Of a DNA stretch of 64,000 nt, positions 12,215 to 24,209 are shown in pieces. Position 1 is the first letter of the stretch; each line of letters begins with the position of its first letter. Position numbers and translations under genes: made by a program. The stretch comes from Nageia nagi (Eukaryota; Pinophyta), in the NCBI GenBank assembly GCA_050084985.1, contig JBITNC010000001.1, positions 108,252,001 through 108,316,000 of the forward strand. The letters run 5' to 3'. The notes under the pieces are model-generated. The model had not been told where the DNA came from. It searched no databases and saw only the letters and a list, made by a program, of their open reading frames with translations.

Positions 12215-12860
12215 TCATATAGTTTATTTAGATCATTTCATATCATATGGTATAATTGTATCATTTTAGAGCATATGATGGATGATGATAACTTATCACT
12301 TTTAGATTGATTTTTGATACTTGTGGAAAACTTTTAGGTTGGATAATTGCTTTCCTTCTTCAAGCTAATTTTTGTGCCCTATTTTGAGACATCTTTTGGG
12401 TTCCTTTTTCTAGAACCATGTGAGTTTTAGAAAGCTAGTATATTAAACTCTAAATTATGATATTAGGTACCTCCTTTGGTTCAACAGTGATTTGATTGTA
12501 TGAAAAAGGTAATTTATGATTTTTTGATAGGTTTTTTACAATGGTAATCAACTTTTGGATTCCTTTTTCTACAAGCATATTAATTTTGGAAAACTAGTAT
12601 ATTAAACTCTAAATTATGATATCAAGTACCTTCTTAGGTTCAACAATGTTTTGATTGTATAAAAAAGGTAGTTTATAACTTTTTGACAAGTTTATTATAA
12701 TAATTATCAATTTTTGGGTCCTATTTTTAGATATGAAGATTACATAATGTAGATAGAATATAAATACAAAGGTAAGCACAATAAGATTCAAATATGTTCT
12801 ATAATTATGCTTTAATGATCAAGAATAACTATAAGATCAAGACTTATATAATTATACTCA
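12215..12860 (+). repeat. Dispersed non-coding repeat, copy 4, with internal 159-bp tandem duplication
   Basis: Colinear with 7770-8185 but longer, because a module is present twice, at 12393-12551 and 12552-12710 (both 159 bp). The two units share 'AGTATATTAAACTCTAAATT' and surrounding sequence. The tail (AATAAGATTCAAATATG) matches 10275-10350. Confidence 0.75.
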
Positions 12861-13746
12861 AATGATTCAAAGTTTTAGTATACATATTTTATCACTTTTT
12901 GAGATTTTTTACAAGCATGAAAAAAGTAGTACATTGAATATCCATGAACTGACCCACTCTAGAGATTTGGTTAGGCATCCCTTTAGGTGTTGCTAATATT
13001 AAACTAGGATGAGTAAGGTAAGAGACTAAATAATTTCTAGTTAGTCCCATTGGCTCATCCATCGAGAGCCTATGGCCAACACTATGATTGAGCTATAGGG
13101 ATAGCGTACCTTGGGTAACTGAGGAAGGCATAGTCTAGAAGCATTCTTCCATCAGGTTTTTTTATGGAATAATACATCTAAATTACCCTTTTTTAAAAAA
13201 TTAATTATTAGGTGATAATTTTAACCACCACTTAAAGTTTAAGGGGACAATTAATAAACACCTCCTTATGTCCTTCAATGGTAGTTTATGCAACTATAAA
13301 TGGGTAGTTATTAACTAACATTGTAGGAAGTTAACTTTTAACAACCAACTCATAAATGATGAATAAATAACCATCTATAAAGGGATTTAGGGATGATTAT
13401 AAATCACCACCAAAGGCCCTTTTTGGTCTAGTGAATAATGTAAAAATACACCTCCAACAACTCACAACCATGGAGGTCTCATAATAAAAAACTAACGAAA
13501 TTTCATCATGGAGGTCCCATAATAAAAAATAATAAAATTTATTAAAAATAAAAAATGTATATGTTCTTGTTCCTTGTATAAATACCAGCAGTTTTGAATT
13601 ATTGATACTAACAACTAAGGATTCTCATGTTCAATTATGGAAAATATATAAATTCAAATATATGAAAGCTCCACCAAATACAACAAAAAGGAAATCACCA
13701 ATCTTAGGATGGATGTTCCTACTTGGACTAGGTCATATTAGATTTA
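12861..13746. other. AT-rich stretch without gene
   Basis: No coding signal. A 'CATGGAGGTC.CATAATAAAAAA' phrase occurs twice about 50 bp apart near 13468 and 13516. This resembles 'CATGGAGGTTCCA' phrases at 16150-16350. Confidence 0.4.
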
Positions 13747-13992
13747 TCTTAACTTTATTAGGATAACATATCTTTCCTTTAGCATGTTTTGTTTCCAGTT
13801 TAGTTCTATGATTGATATTTACTCTTCTTTTTATATTACAATTCAATGGCTCATATTGTTTACAAATGCCTATTTATGGAAGGCCTCAACATGGAATAAT
13901 TAATCACTTCTTTGAGCTTCTAACTAATTTATCTACGATATTTTGCATGTCTATTTTCTTGGGCTTGAATATTAATTTTCAATATTCTATTC
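13747..13992 (+). repeat. Duplicated segment, copy 1, carrying the empty CACTA insertion site
   Basis: About 245 bp similar to 14347-14544 plus 16048-16085. The stretch TTTTCTTGGGCTTGAATATT (about 13953-13972) is uninterrupted here. The other copy has a 1503-bp insertion right after TTTTCTTG. This copy is therefore the empty-site reference for the CACTA insertion. Confidence 0.85.
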
Positions 13993-14346
13993 ATGGTACT
14001 AGAGTGATTGAAATTTTTGTAAGCATTTATGAAACCTTTGAAGTTATTTTTATTTGGTTTAAGCTTTTGGAGGTATTATATTCATTTTATGAGTTGCACA
14101 TTTAATTTTATCCATTGGGGTTGTGTCTTTCTACTTGTATATCATTTTCTTTTTTAATACCTTTTTAAAGTGCATATAGGTCATAGCATTTGATCATTAT
14201 GGTTGTGAGGTATTTATTCCCCACTCTTTATGCATGGATGTATTTTTTATGATCATACAATCTATGCTTGAATTGTGTTCAAACTTGCTTGTTTTTTATT
14301 TATCCATTACCTCCTAGTATCACTTAAGGGGGGTTTTTAGAATGAT

Positions 14347-14544
14347 CTTAAGTTTACTATGATAACATGTTTTGTTTTCATTTTGGTTCTATGATGAATA
14401 TTTACTACATTTTTTTATATTATGTTTTGATGGATCATATTGTATACACTTTCCTATTTATGCAATGCCTTAACATGGAATAAGTAATCAGTTCTTTGGG
14501 TTTCTCTCTAATTCTTTATGATGATTTGCATGTCTATTTTCTTG
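14347..14544 (+). repeat. Duplicated segment, copy 2 (left part), interrupted by the CACTA element
   Basis: Aligns with copy 1 up to TTTTCTTG, then breaks at the transposon. The alignment resumes at 16048 (TTGGACTTGAATATTGATTT). Confidence 0.85.
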
Positions 14545-15209
14545 CACTACTACTAAAAGGAAATTTAGGATTATAGTGGGCATTAAAGTAAGAAAAAAAT
14601 TATGATGCCATTAGCATCAACATGGCATCATGCATTAATTTTAGCCATTTTCTAGATGCTCTAATGCTAGGTTTCATGCTATAAGTTATACATATAAATA
14701 TATGGTTTACACATATATATGCATAGGTTTATCGAAATAAACATATAATTTATGTATATATACATAGGGTTTAAATCTAACTATATTCTAATATCCCATG
14801 CATATATCCTAAAATCCCATATATATGTGTGGAAACCTAATGCGTATATTCTAATAGTCTATGTGTATATCATGAAACCTTATCCGTATATCATAATAAC
14901 ATGTACGTATAGTGATTGAAGTTAATTAGAACATCAAGAAACATTTAGATCATGCACAATGATCATCAAGAAACATATATCAACCATCCAAACCCAATTT
15001 AATAAGACACCTTCCTCTTCTTTGAAGGCCAATAAAAAGAAAAATGGAGGGAGGTGAGGAAGGAAAAGGGAAGGGAGAAAGTAATGAAAAATAATATTTC
15101 ACAAACCCAATGGATTTCCTTGATAGGAATTGATACTATTTCACTAAATGTAACAAATAATAACAGTCCAACTAGATCAATTTACCTTTTCTATCATCCT
15201 AAAAGAATG

Positions 15210-15660
15210 CACCAAATTGAGAGATTTGTAATAAGGTTTATATATACATAAAAGAATCTTGAAAAGCAAATTTGTATCAAATTTTATGGTTGTGAATGCC
15301 CAAGTAGACATGTATGCAAAATTTGGAAGCATAGAGAAGGCACATGAATTGTCTGACAAGATGCATGATGCAAGCACAAGTTCATTGATTGCAATGTTTA
15401 GAGGATATGTAATTCATGGTTACAAAAAGGATACCCTTAAACTATTTGATCTAATGAAGTACTTGGGAACCAACCTTAACAACATAACCTTCCAACCCTA
15501 ACAATATAACCTTTGTATGTGTTATACTTAGATGCAACTATGCAAGTCTAGTGGATGATGCAAATATAATTTCATGGACTGTAATGATCACAAGATATGC
15601 ATAAAATGAATATGTTGAAAGATCCCATGAATTAATATAATTTTTTTGATAAAATTCTAG
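15210..15660 (+). pseudogene. PLS-type pentatricopeptide repeat (PPR) gene fragment captured in the CACTA element
   Basis: The best part is 15259-15501. It reads VVNAQVDMYAKFGSIEKAHE (consensus VVNALVDMYAKCGSIEKA) and then a Lys-Met-His block. GYVIHGYKKDTLKLFDLMK follows, and then NNITF, as in the 'NNITFVCVLSAC' boundary of PLS arrays. Beyond a stop and frame change near 15500 it resumes with YASLVDDANIISWTVMITRY (about 15539-15600). A short upstream piece in another frame (15210-15258) contains RFVIR. About four degenerate P/L/S repeats are present, with no start codon, no organelle-targeting peptide and no E/DYW tail. Members of the family act in organellar RNA processing. This copy is a broken internal fragment, probably transposon cargo. 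Confidence 0.85.
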
Positions 15661-15662
15661 GT

Positions 15663-15823
15663 ACCTCTATATACACAAAATTTATTTATATATGCACAAG
15701 GTTTATTTATATATGCATAAGGTTTATTTATATACACATAGGATTTATACATATACATAAAAGGTTTACAGATATACACATAAAGTTTATATATATATAC
15801 ATACACACACACACACACACACA
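15663..15823. repeat. Minisatellite (about 24 bp) ending in an (AC)n microsatellite
   Basis: Five to six units of a 'TATATGCACAAGGTTTATTTA'-like phrase run from about 15668 to 15800, followed by about ten AC dinucleotides (15803-15823). The minus-strand frame here (YAYINKP repeats) is the repeat translated, not a gene. A looser related array lies at 14690-14910 near the other end of the CACTA element. Confidence 0.8.
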
Positions 15824-16085
15824 TGAAATTAGGCTTAACATGAGAGATGATACTAGCTATGATGCTAAAGATGATGCCAAGTGTCTCTAAGACTGATGCC
15901 AAGTACCTATAAGGATTACACCAAAAGTGTCTCCATTGTTGATGTGTATGTTAACATCATTTATAGTGTTAGGATACAAACCAAAATAAATAAAAACATT
16001 ATGTTATGATGCCCACATTGATGCTAATTCAACTTTTGGTAGTAGTGTTGGACTTGAATATTGATTTTCAATATTCTCTTAAGGT

Positions 16086-16692
16086 CATGGCAATCCCATG
16101 ATGACTAATAAATTTCCTTTATATTATTTTGGGGCATTATAAAATACTCACAATCGTGGAGGTTCCATATCAACATGGTAAATTAGATCATGGTAATCCT
16201 ATGATAACTAGTAGAATCCCTTTTGATTCTATTGGGGTATCATAAAAGACTTAATGACCATTGTAACCCCATGATGATCAATCAATTTCTCATTTATTCT
16301 TATTGGTTATCACAAAATATTTGCCAACCATGGAGGTTCCACATCAATACATTTGTACAAAGTCATCAATGACCTTTTATTAGAAATATGTTTATACTCA
16401 TAGAAAAACCCTTTTTGGTTATTTTGGTCGAGCATTAAAAGTTACACCATGGTTACAAGTTACCAATGGTCCATTTGGCAAGATAACTTTAAATCTTAAG
16501 CATAATCTTATTCTCAAGAAAGTTTTTTTTTTTTTTTGCCTTGGTTCCCCATTCCTTTTAGAATGTTGGGGAAACCAAGATAAAAAGTGGACATGGAAGG
16601 AACATCAAATCAATAATATCCATGAGAGTATAATTAAGTTTTTTTCATACACTTTTTTTTTCATACTTAATTCTTCTTTGAATATGCAATTC
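16086..16692 (+). mobile_element. Interior 3' part of an LTR retrotransposon, cut by LINE-A
   Basis: The stretch 16540-16692 resembles 3940-4130, including a GGGGAAACCAAG-type block and an 'CTTCTTTGAATATGCAATTC' block. The continuation, with polypurine tract and LTR, is found after LINE-A at 28146-28592. It also contains three diverged repeats of a 'CCCATGATGA..AATTTC..TTATTGGGG' phrase at about 16095, 16199 and 16282. No protein frame survives. Confidence 0.65.
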
Positions 16693-17999
16693 TTTTTTTG
16701 ATTAATAGGCTAATTTTGTATTAATAAAAAAAGTGGAGTTTTTGAGGAACTTCAAACCTTACATCAGAGCTTGAGAGCATTTTTTCAAGAGGCTACATAT
16801 TATCTTTTACAATTGATATCAAAAAACCAAAAAAATCTAATATAAAGGACTATATAATAAATAAAATTATAAAAAACTTCATCAAAACTATACTGCTCAA
16901 ATTTGAAATAAGATGTGTGTAGGTGCAAGTAGGACCTCAATTTATACTACTCAACTTTTAGAGAAGCTTCAATTTATTTTAGCCCAATTGTGAAAGGTGT
17001 TTAAAGGCTAACAAACTACTTCAATTTTCTCTATCTCCCTTTCCATACTTGTAGCTCACAAATTTGGGAAAATGAATTGTTCCTTCTCATAATTGTTCTT
17101 ATAGAAATTATTGTAAATATTATTTAGAATGATTTTCCTAAAGGTTGGTGAATCCCCCATAGCTTCATAGATTAGGCTACGCACCCCTTTCTAGAGCAAT
17201 GCTTCTGCTAGCATGGTGTTGTGTAGCTAATAATTCAAAGGTTTTATGATTAGAATAATTTTTTACCTTTTCCCTTTACTCATCTCCCTTGGATATGGTA
17301 CTACCTCCAACTTTTCCACTTACCCGTTGCTAACCTCTTCTACCTCTACAAGTTCAACCTCCTCTATAATAGGTTTGCATTGATGCTCGTTTTGGTCCTT
17401 ATTTTTATATTTTCTTATATTATAGACTTTCAATTAGTGGCTTTCTAGGGATGAAAGGGATTTAAGTGTCCTTTCTTGGATCTTAGCTACTTTGTACCTA
17501 TCTAAAATTGAGTTCTTCCTAATCTATTGTGTTGCGAATTGGGTCTTCTCCCTGCGCTTGGCGGATGCTTGATTTATTATTAAACTTATTACAATATTTT
17601 GAGGTTCTAATCTCCTTGAGCTTTCTCTTCCTTTCCTATTATGATTATTTATTCTCCCTCTATTATGATGAATAATTCATATCCTCATCAATTTCTATTA
17701 CCTCATTCTACATCATGTTGCAATCTACATTTATATCCTTCTTAAGTGCTTTGCAAGCTATGTTACTTGAATCTAGTTGTTGTACCATTCTTCCTCTTAT
17801 TCTGGATAAGATTGAAGCTAATCAAGGGATCTTCTTATTGCTAGGGATCTCCTCCTTTTTTTGTTTTATTTACTTTATATTTAATGTATTTTTACCACAT
17901 GTTTTGATTTCTCCTTCTCCCCTTTAGTGTTTAATGAATATACTATAGACTGTTACCTCTTATATGTTTCTTTAGAAGGGATCCTTCTATTCCTTTTAT

Positions 18000-18760
18000 T
18001 TCCCTAGCTATTGCTAGTGGAAAAAGGAGTATCTACTACTTCAATTTTGGGTTCAACATCAATAGATTTAGAAAAATTTGATTCTCTTTATTGCTTAGAG
18101 GATTCACCTTCCTTTCTAATTCTCTTTACATTTTTGATTCAAATGCTTCTTTGAGCACTTAAGACATCAGAATATGTACTATTATCCTTACTAAAAGGGT
18201 GGTAAGACACATTAGGGTGAGAGCTAGGGGAGAATAACTTAGATAAGGATCATACAAAGGGGACCTCCACATAAGGGGTTTTGGGTTAACATTTCCTTAC
18301 TCCTTTGAATTGAAGGCCATACCTCCTATAATGAATCTAACCTTGAAGAACTTTTTTAGCTAGTTTTCAAGGGCTTGGTCATAAAATAACTTAATAACAA
18401 CAACATGAAGGGGTAATTGGACCCTATTTATTTTGACTTTGTCTACCAAAATAGTAAAGGAATTCATGATGAAGAAAGAGAAATTACTTATCTGTATCTA
18501 GGAAAATGAAGTGGTTGAGCAAATAAAAATGAAAAGTAACCTCATAAGGGTGCTAAAAACCTCATCCCATGGGATTAGAAGAATTTGTCTCTCAACTCTA
18601 GTTTGGTACTTGTACAGGCCTTTGTTGTTCATGATGGTCTATATAAACTTATCCCTAACAACTAATTTGTTAATCTTTCCTTCTATTTTTACCTTTAATC
18701 TTTGGTTCACTAGGTGAGTGGCTTAGGCTATCAACTCTATAGTGAAGGATAACTTCAATT
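18000..18760 (-). pseudogene. Unassigned decayed frame downstream of LINE-A ORF2
   Basis: Translating the minus strand leftward from about 18720 gives a semi-open frame with only a few stops over 200 codons. It includes a basic start (NQRLKVKIEGKINKLVV), then NNKGLYKYQTRVERQILLIP, then mixed beta-like segments (RVQLPLHVVVIKLF). The KGLY...ILLIP pattern faintly recalls a small beta-rich, PUR-like module sometimes seen in plant retroelement ORFs. I cannot confirm that identity. It sits about 0.9 kb after the end of ORF2. It could instead be chance openness in AT-rich DNA. Confidence 0.3.
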
Positions 18761-19399
18761 ACTTCAATTTGCAAACCCCATCGCTCCAAAATTTAGCTAC
18801 TTGAATGGACAATTGGTTTTCATGCCCATTGCATGCTGTAAAAAAACCTTATAACCCTCCTTTGTAGAGAATCCTCTAGATCTTTATGTTTCATTTTTTC
18901 TTCTTTATGGAAGTTAGCTATGTTCTCACTAAATCACCTCCCATTTTTGGCTTGGAGTGCTAGAATCTCTTTTGAAGATATCAAAAGGTACTTCTATCAT
19001 AATGTGGAGAGTTCTATCCCTATTGATGAAGTTGGAGGAAGCTTTGTTGCAAAGAGTCTATGAGGAGATGGCATCAAGAGTTCAAGTCAAATCCAGTAGG
19101 AGTCAATCATAATGTTATTTTGGAGATCATCATATTGGAAAAGATGAATAACATAAGCTTGCCACCTCTCTACCATGTGAAGAGTTAAATTCCATTAATG
19201 GGCTCAATATTATTTGATAAGTTCATAATTAAGTCATGAAAATTTGAAGACTCTAATATCAATAATAAACAATTTCTATTCTTTGCTTAGATAGGTAAAA
19301 ACAAGCATTAACCCTCATGCAAATGGGATATATAAGTTTGGGAGTTTGGAGAGGGCCTAAGCTTCAATTATGTTTTACAAAACTAACCCTCCCTCTATG

Positions 19400-22300
19400 C
19401 CTTCCTATGCTTTACCCCATCCTCCATCCTATTGGAGTAGAACATTCAACTTAAGGCCTTCCTTATTCAAGTTGAAGAAGCTCTTGATAATGCTTATTTA
19501 AATATTTTAATTTTTCTTTTTTCTTTTTGGAGGTAGACTCTAAATTTTTCTAAGGCTCTCAAGAGTATTATCTCACTTATGTTTTTTGCTTATTGTTGAA
19601 ATCCCTCTCATTTATTTCTCTCTATATTTGCTAAAGAGTGTGGAAGAGAAGTAGTTTCCTCCAATATTTTCCTTCTTCCTTTATTTTTTCTAGGTCCCAT
19701 TGTATGATTAGCTCCCTAACTAAGTTTGGAAGAGGTCCATGGAGTTTAATTTCCCCTCTATTTCTAATCAAGATTATATGAGAAAAAGGTAAATGAATGA
19801 AGATGTGATTCTTCCTCACTTAAGCATAGGTAACACCTACTAGGGAATTGTATTCCTTTTTTCTTAATATTATCAATGATGGCTAGTTTTTTATGGGCTA
19901 CCAACCACATAAAAAAGGAAATCTTGGGATTAAACCTTTAACCCAAACTCTCTTCTAAAGATCCTTCTAAGTTTTTACTAAATTTTTAGTTAGCCATTGA
20001 ATTGCTTGTTTTATGCAATAGTCCCTCTTTTATTTCTAGTCTAGATTAGTCTATCATTAGTATTGTTAGGAAAAACCTTTTGTTTTGCTATCTCTATGAA
20101 AAGATTATTTAGAAGAACCTCCATTTATTTGCAAGTTTATTTTTGAAGATCCAATTCCCTATTTGTCTTAAAAAATAATCTTGGACCTTTTCCCATTACT
20201 CATTTATATCCCAAAGCAACACCTCCATTAGATTCTTGTAGTAGATAAGTGGTTTTCTCTTTAACCAATAATCTTCTCAAAATAAGACTTGGTCTCCTAT
20301 CCCTATTGTCTATATTATGTTACATGAAAAGGATATATCTCATGCTAATGAGCCCATTCCAGAAGTAAAAGCTATAAGGGGGATTATCTACTCAAAGAAA
20401 GGAGTTATTATTCTCAATATACTTGGCCTTACAAATTTTAATTCATTCCATATCCTCTTCTATTGCCATTTTAAATCTTCTCTAAATTTGGTCTATTTTG
20501 TTTGTTGTTGACTCTTATATTTTGAAGATAATGGATTTGTAAATGGGTATGCTTTATTAAGAGAAGCTTTGGAGCATAAGTTAAGGTTTTTCCTCTTAAT
20601 CCTATTAGTTTTCTATTTATCTTTTCTAGAAGAATGTCCCAACTCTTAGGGAGAAGCCTACCTATGAAAAGGGACATTCTAAGGTAAACTATCAATAGCT
20701 TCTCAATTAGACATCTAAAAATTCTAACCAATTTTTTTTGTTTCAATTTAGGGGTATGAAGGGTGAATTTTTTTTTTCTCATATTAACCCTTTGGTGTAA
20801 CTATTTTTCATAGAGCTTAAGTATCTTTTTAAATTGCTTTTCTTCCCTTTCCTAAGCTCTTCCCACTAGGATGGTGTCATCCACAAATTGATGGTGAGTT
20901 ACTAGTTCGTAAGGCCTTGTTGGTTTTATCCCTTCAATAAGATTATCATTTTGTGCTTGTTTAATAGATCTACCTAGAGCTTCCACCATAAAAGTGAAGA
21001 GGTAAGGGGATATGGGGTACTCTTATTTCATTCTTCTTTTTGAGATAAAGTAGCCCATCGGTTCCCTGTTTACTATGATTGAAATTCCAATTTTGAAATA
21101 CATTCTTTTATCCATCCCCTCCATTATTATCTAAATCCAAAATTCTAAAAGATTCTATCAAGGAAGTGCCAATTAACTCTATCAAAGGCATTTTCTATAT
21201 CCAGTTTTGTCAACATAGTTTCTTCCTTTCTAATATTGGCAAAATGAAATAGCCTATGGATGAGAACTATCCCATCAATGATTTATCTATTTATCACAAA
21301 ACCATCATTCTCCTTTAAGATAATGTGTGGAAGGGTCTTCTTCATTCTCTCAAATATAATTTTGGTGATGATTTTGTATAGAACATAACAAAGGTTGATT
21401 AGCCTATAATCTTTTAAACCTTTTATTTATACAAATTTTGGGGCTAGAACAAGAAATGTTGCATTCTAGGATTTTAAGAGTTTACCTCTTTCAAAGAACT
21501 TTGTAACCACTTCAATTACATTATTCCTAATATCTCCCAATTTTCTTGAAATAATATATCTTAAAAGCTGTATGGGCTTGGGGTATTGTATTTTTCCATC
21601 GGGAAGAGACCTCTTCTCACCTCTTCTGTTATACTTTTCTACTCTATATTTTCATTCATAGCCTGATTAATAATTTAAGGGATGTAGTTTAATATTTTTG
21701 TTGTTGCAATTTTGTTTTTCTTTTGATCCATTTTTAATAAATTTTGGTAAAAGCTTTGAAATTATTTTTTAATATCCTCTTCATCATGAAGTATGAATTT
21801 ATTTTGATCCTTCAATTCAAAGATTCGGTTAACTACTCTCCTTTGTAAGGTTTTCATTTTGAAGAGAGTTATATTCCTATCCCCATCCTTTAACCAATTA
21901 ACTCTTGATTTTTTTCTCCAATGTATTTCTTCTTGAGCTAAGGTGTTATAATAATCTGCCATAATTATTCTCTCCTTTCTATCTAAGTCTTATATTATGC
22001 CAAATTTCATTATTGAGTCTTCAATTTGTTCTAGTTCCTCAATATTATTTTTTATTTCTTTTAGATTTTGAAATACTACTTTGTTCCATTTTTGTAACTG
22101 ATGTTTGAATTTCTTTAGTTTCATAGAGAGCCTATACATAGATGTTCCCTTTATATTTTTGTTCCACTATTTCTATAGGTTATCCTTAAAACTAGGGTGT
22201 TCCATCCACATAAATTCAATATGAAAGGTGTATTTTTCTTTTTCTAGTCTTCCATTTTTAGTTTAAGAGTTATATTATTTGAGGAAACTCTTATAAGAGA

Positions 22301-22962
22301 AGTTATTTTTGCATTTTGATATTCAACCATCCAATCAATTATTCCCATAACTCTATCCAGTATTATTTGAATATGCTTGCTCTTGCATTATCTAGTTATC
22401 CATATAAAGAAATTTCCTTTAAGCGGGATGTCAATTAACTTTATCTCATTAACAAAATCTTGAAGATCCATCATGCTCCTAGAAATATTCATCCTTCCAC
22501 CTTATTTTTATTATATATGAAGTGATGTGTTCAAATCACTCACTAGTAGCTAGGGTTCTGATTGGAAAGATTCTCTATAGGACTTTAGGATCTCCCAAAG
22601 TTTTTTCCCATCAACCAACTTATTGGGGTTGTAAATATTAGTGAGGATAAAATTGAAATTACTTAGCAAACTTATTTCTCATACTATGATGCACCTATTG
22701 GAGGGATGAGGAATTATTTAAATGTTCACAATTATTGGATTTCATAAATCATGAGGCCTCCAAATTTTCCTCTTGCTCCATTTGCTTCCATCCTTGTTGC
22801 TTTCCAAAATCCTTTTCTAGCTTTTTCAAGGTTATTGTATTTTATTTTTGTTTCTTGTAAGAGTATTAAATCTAATATATGTTTTCTATTTGAGTTTTTA
22901 ACACCCTTTTCTTTGATAGGGAGGTTTCCACCCCTTATATTCCAAATGATAATTATCATCTA
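19400..22962 (-). pseudogene. LINE-A ORF2: endonuclease-reverse transcriptase, decayed
   Basis: The start is just after ORF1 ends: MIIIIWNIRGG (22959), the L1 endonuclease N-terminus, followed by LILLQETKI with the catalytic Glu. The GDFN block is degraded to SDLN and LDRV remains. The pre-RT block WRKKSRVNWLKDGDRN lies at about 21860-21930. RT palm motif A reads KLDIENAFDRVNW (about 21178-21215), with catalytic Asp kept. Motif C reads QFVDDT (about 20870-20896), also kept. The thumb follows (FIGRLLPKSWDILLEKINRK, about 20600-20690). The C-terminal zinc-finger-like linker (IHLPFSHII, YWRKLLLFH) lies near 19630-19810. Many stops fall throughout. No RNase H domain could be recognised. Confidence 0.85.
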
Positions 22963-22984
22963 GCTCTCCTAGAGGCTTAGATGT

Positions 22985-24209
22985 CCCTACCCTACTTTAG
23001 AGTGGTAGAGCCTTTTTACTTATTCTCACTCTTTCTAGCTTTGTCCACTTCAGAAGTTTTCCTCGCATTAAGAATAGGCTTTGAGCCTTGCAACTTATTC
23101 TCTTTTTCAACATCTTTTTTAGGGGATTGGTGTTTTTCTTTTGCTATTGATCTGGTTTCCATTTTGTACTCAATATTAAGAAAAGGTTCATTAGTATCTC
23201 TTTCCTCAAGGTTGTTTTTTACTTCAATCTATCTATTCTCTTTTGAATTACCATGATACTGCATTCTAGGTGAAGTGCTTAGGAGAATTTTAGTTTGGTA
23301 TGTTTCCTTAACCTGAAAGGGAGAAACCTCTCCATGTTCCCACCTTATATTTATAACTATTTCTCTATAGGAGGGTCAGTTTACTTTTTTGTATGATTTG
23401 GGAGAGTTCCTTACTATCTTCTGAGCATTGTTAGATTGAGAATTGGTCTCTTCTTGGAAGGTTTGAGTGGAGTCTTCTAAATTGATCACTAATTGGGCTT
23501 ACCTTCCTTCCAAGGATTCCACTTCATTATCCTTATTTTTCTAGTATTGCTCCATTTGCTTAAGTAATTCAAAGTTTTCCTTGCTTGTTTCTATTTAGAA
23601 TTTTTATTGCTAAGTTGGGCTTTTAAAGAGAAATATTTAGAGTCACATCCTTCCATATTTTAGAGGCTGTATGTATCTTTGAAGGTAGAAGCATGAGGGT
23701 TTTGTGAGGCTATATATGTGTCTCATTTCCTTACACCATCTGCACTTGAAGGGTATTCTTTGATAGTCTAGAGCTTGCATCTAGGCTCCCATCCTTGAGT
23801 TGATTTGTATTTCACTAGGGAGAGGCTCTTGGATGTTCAAGTTAATACAAATCCTTACTACCATAGAATTTTCCTCCTTATAAAAGTTTATATCAACTTT
23901 GATAAATTCTCTTATATTTTTTTCTATCATTTACATAACTTTCTCATTCCAATGATGCTGAGGAAGACTATATAACCTAACTCAGATTGGAACTGTAGTT
24001 ATATTTTCTAATATTGGGTTAAAAACCTCATACCATTATTTAACAAATAATCTAAAATTACCTAGAAACCAAGGTCTATCCTCCATCACATGGGTAATAT
24101 CATCTTCATTAGAAAAGTTAAAAATAAAAAACCTCTTGGTAGCATGAAATTTTTTAATTCATATTTAAGCTATCATTTATCAGTTTCCCATTTCTTGAGG
24201 GTGGGGATT
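22985..24209 (-). pseudogene. LINE-A ORF1, 3' part: DUF4283 and zinc knuckle, decayed
   Basis: A nucleic-acid-binding ORF1 protein of plant L1 elements. Just left of the nested LTR element the frame continues from PTLKKW into PRGFFIFNFSNEDDITHVME, then DRPWFLGNFRLFVK, the DUF4283 core (about 24030-24170). VRLYSLPQHHWN follows (about 23960-23990), then a CCHC knuckle CRWCKEMRHIYS (about 23735-23760) whose last Cys is lost. A Lys/Glu-rich tail (RSIAKEKHQSPKKDVEKENK) ends about 20 bp before the ORF2 start. Several stops fall where the family has Trp (V-P-I-stop-V-R-L; M-G-A-stop-M-Q-A-L). Confidence 0.85.

Larger units (their letters stand above)
14545..16047 (+). mobile_element. CACTA (En/Spm-type) non-autonomous transposon carrying a PPR gene fragment
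   Basis: The ends are inverted repeats. The left end is CACTACTACTAAAAG, and the right end read inward is CACTACTACCAAAAG (14 of 15 match). TTG flanks both sides (14542-14544 and 16048-16050), the 3-bp target duplication expected for CACTA elements. An empty site is preserved in the duplicated segment at about 13953-13972. Subterminal regions on both sides are rich in GATGCC/GGCATC and GATGCT motifs (about 14600-14680 and 15850-16030), as in transposase-binding regions of this superfamily. The element is 1503 bp and shows no transposase frame. The interior holds AT-rich minisatellites and a pentatricopeptide fragment. It would depend on a transposase supplied elsewhere. Confidence 0.92.

Noticed and set aside
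13812-14105. 97-codon plus-strand frame
   Set aside because: It lies partly inside the duplicated segment. The second copy does not keep the frame, and the sequence has no family resemblance and an AT-driven hydrophobic composition.
15657-15902. 81-codon minus-strand frame with Tyr/Asn/Lys/Pro repeats
   Set aside because: It is the translation of the 24-bp minisatellite and the AC microsatellite, not a protein gene.
18000-18760. Homology between the LINE-A tail and the LINE-B downstream frame
   Set aside because: Only a loose pattern (KGLY/YLKL followed by a hydrophobic LIP/SLPEP block) is shared. I could not align them residue by residue, so homology is not claimed.
22751-23256. Plus-strand frames opposite LINE-A
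   Set aside because: They are antisense to the ORF2 start and the ORF1 tail, where the minus-strand reading matches known family sequence.
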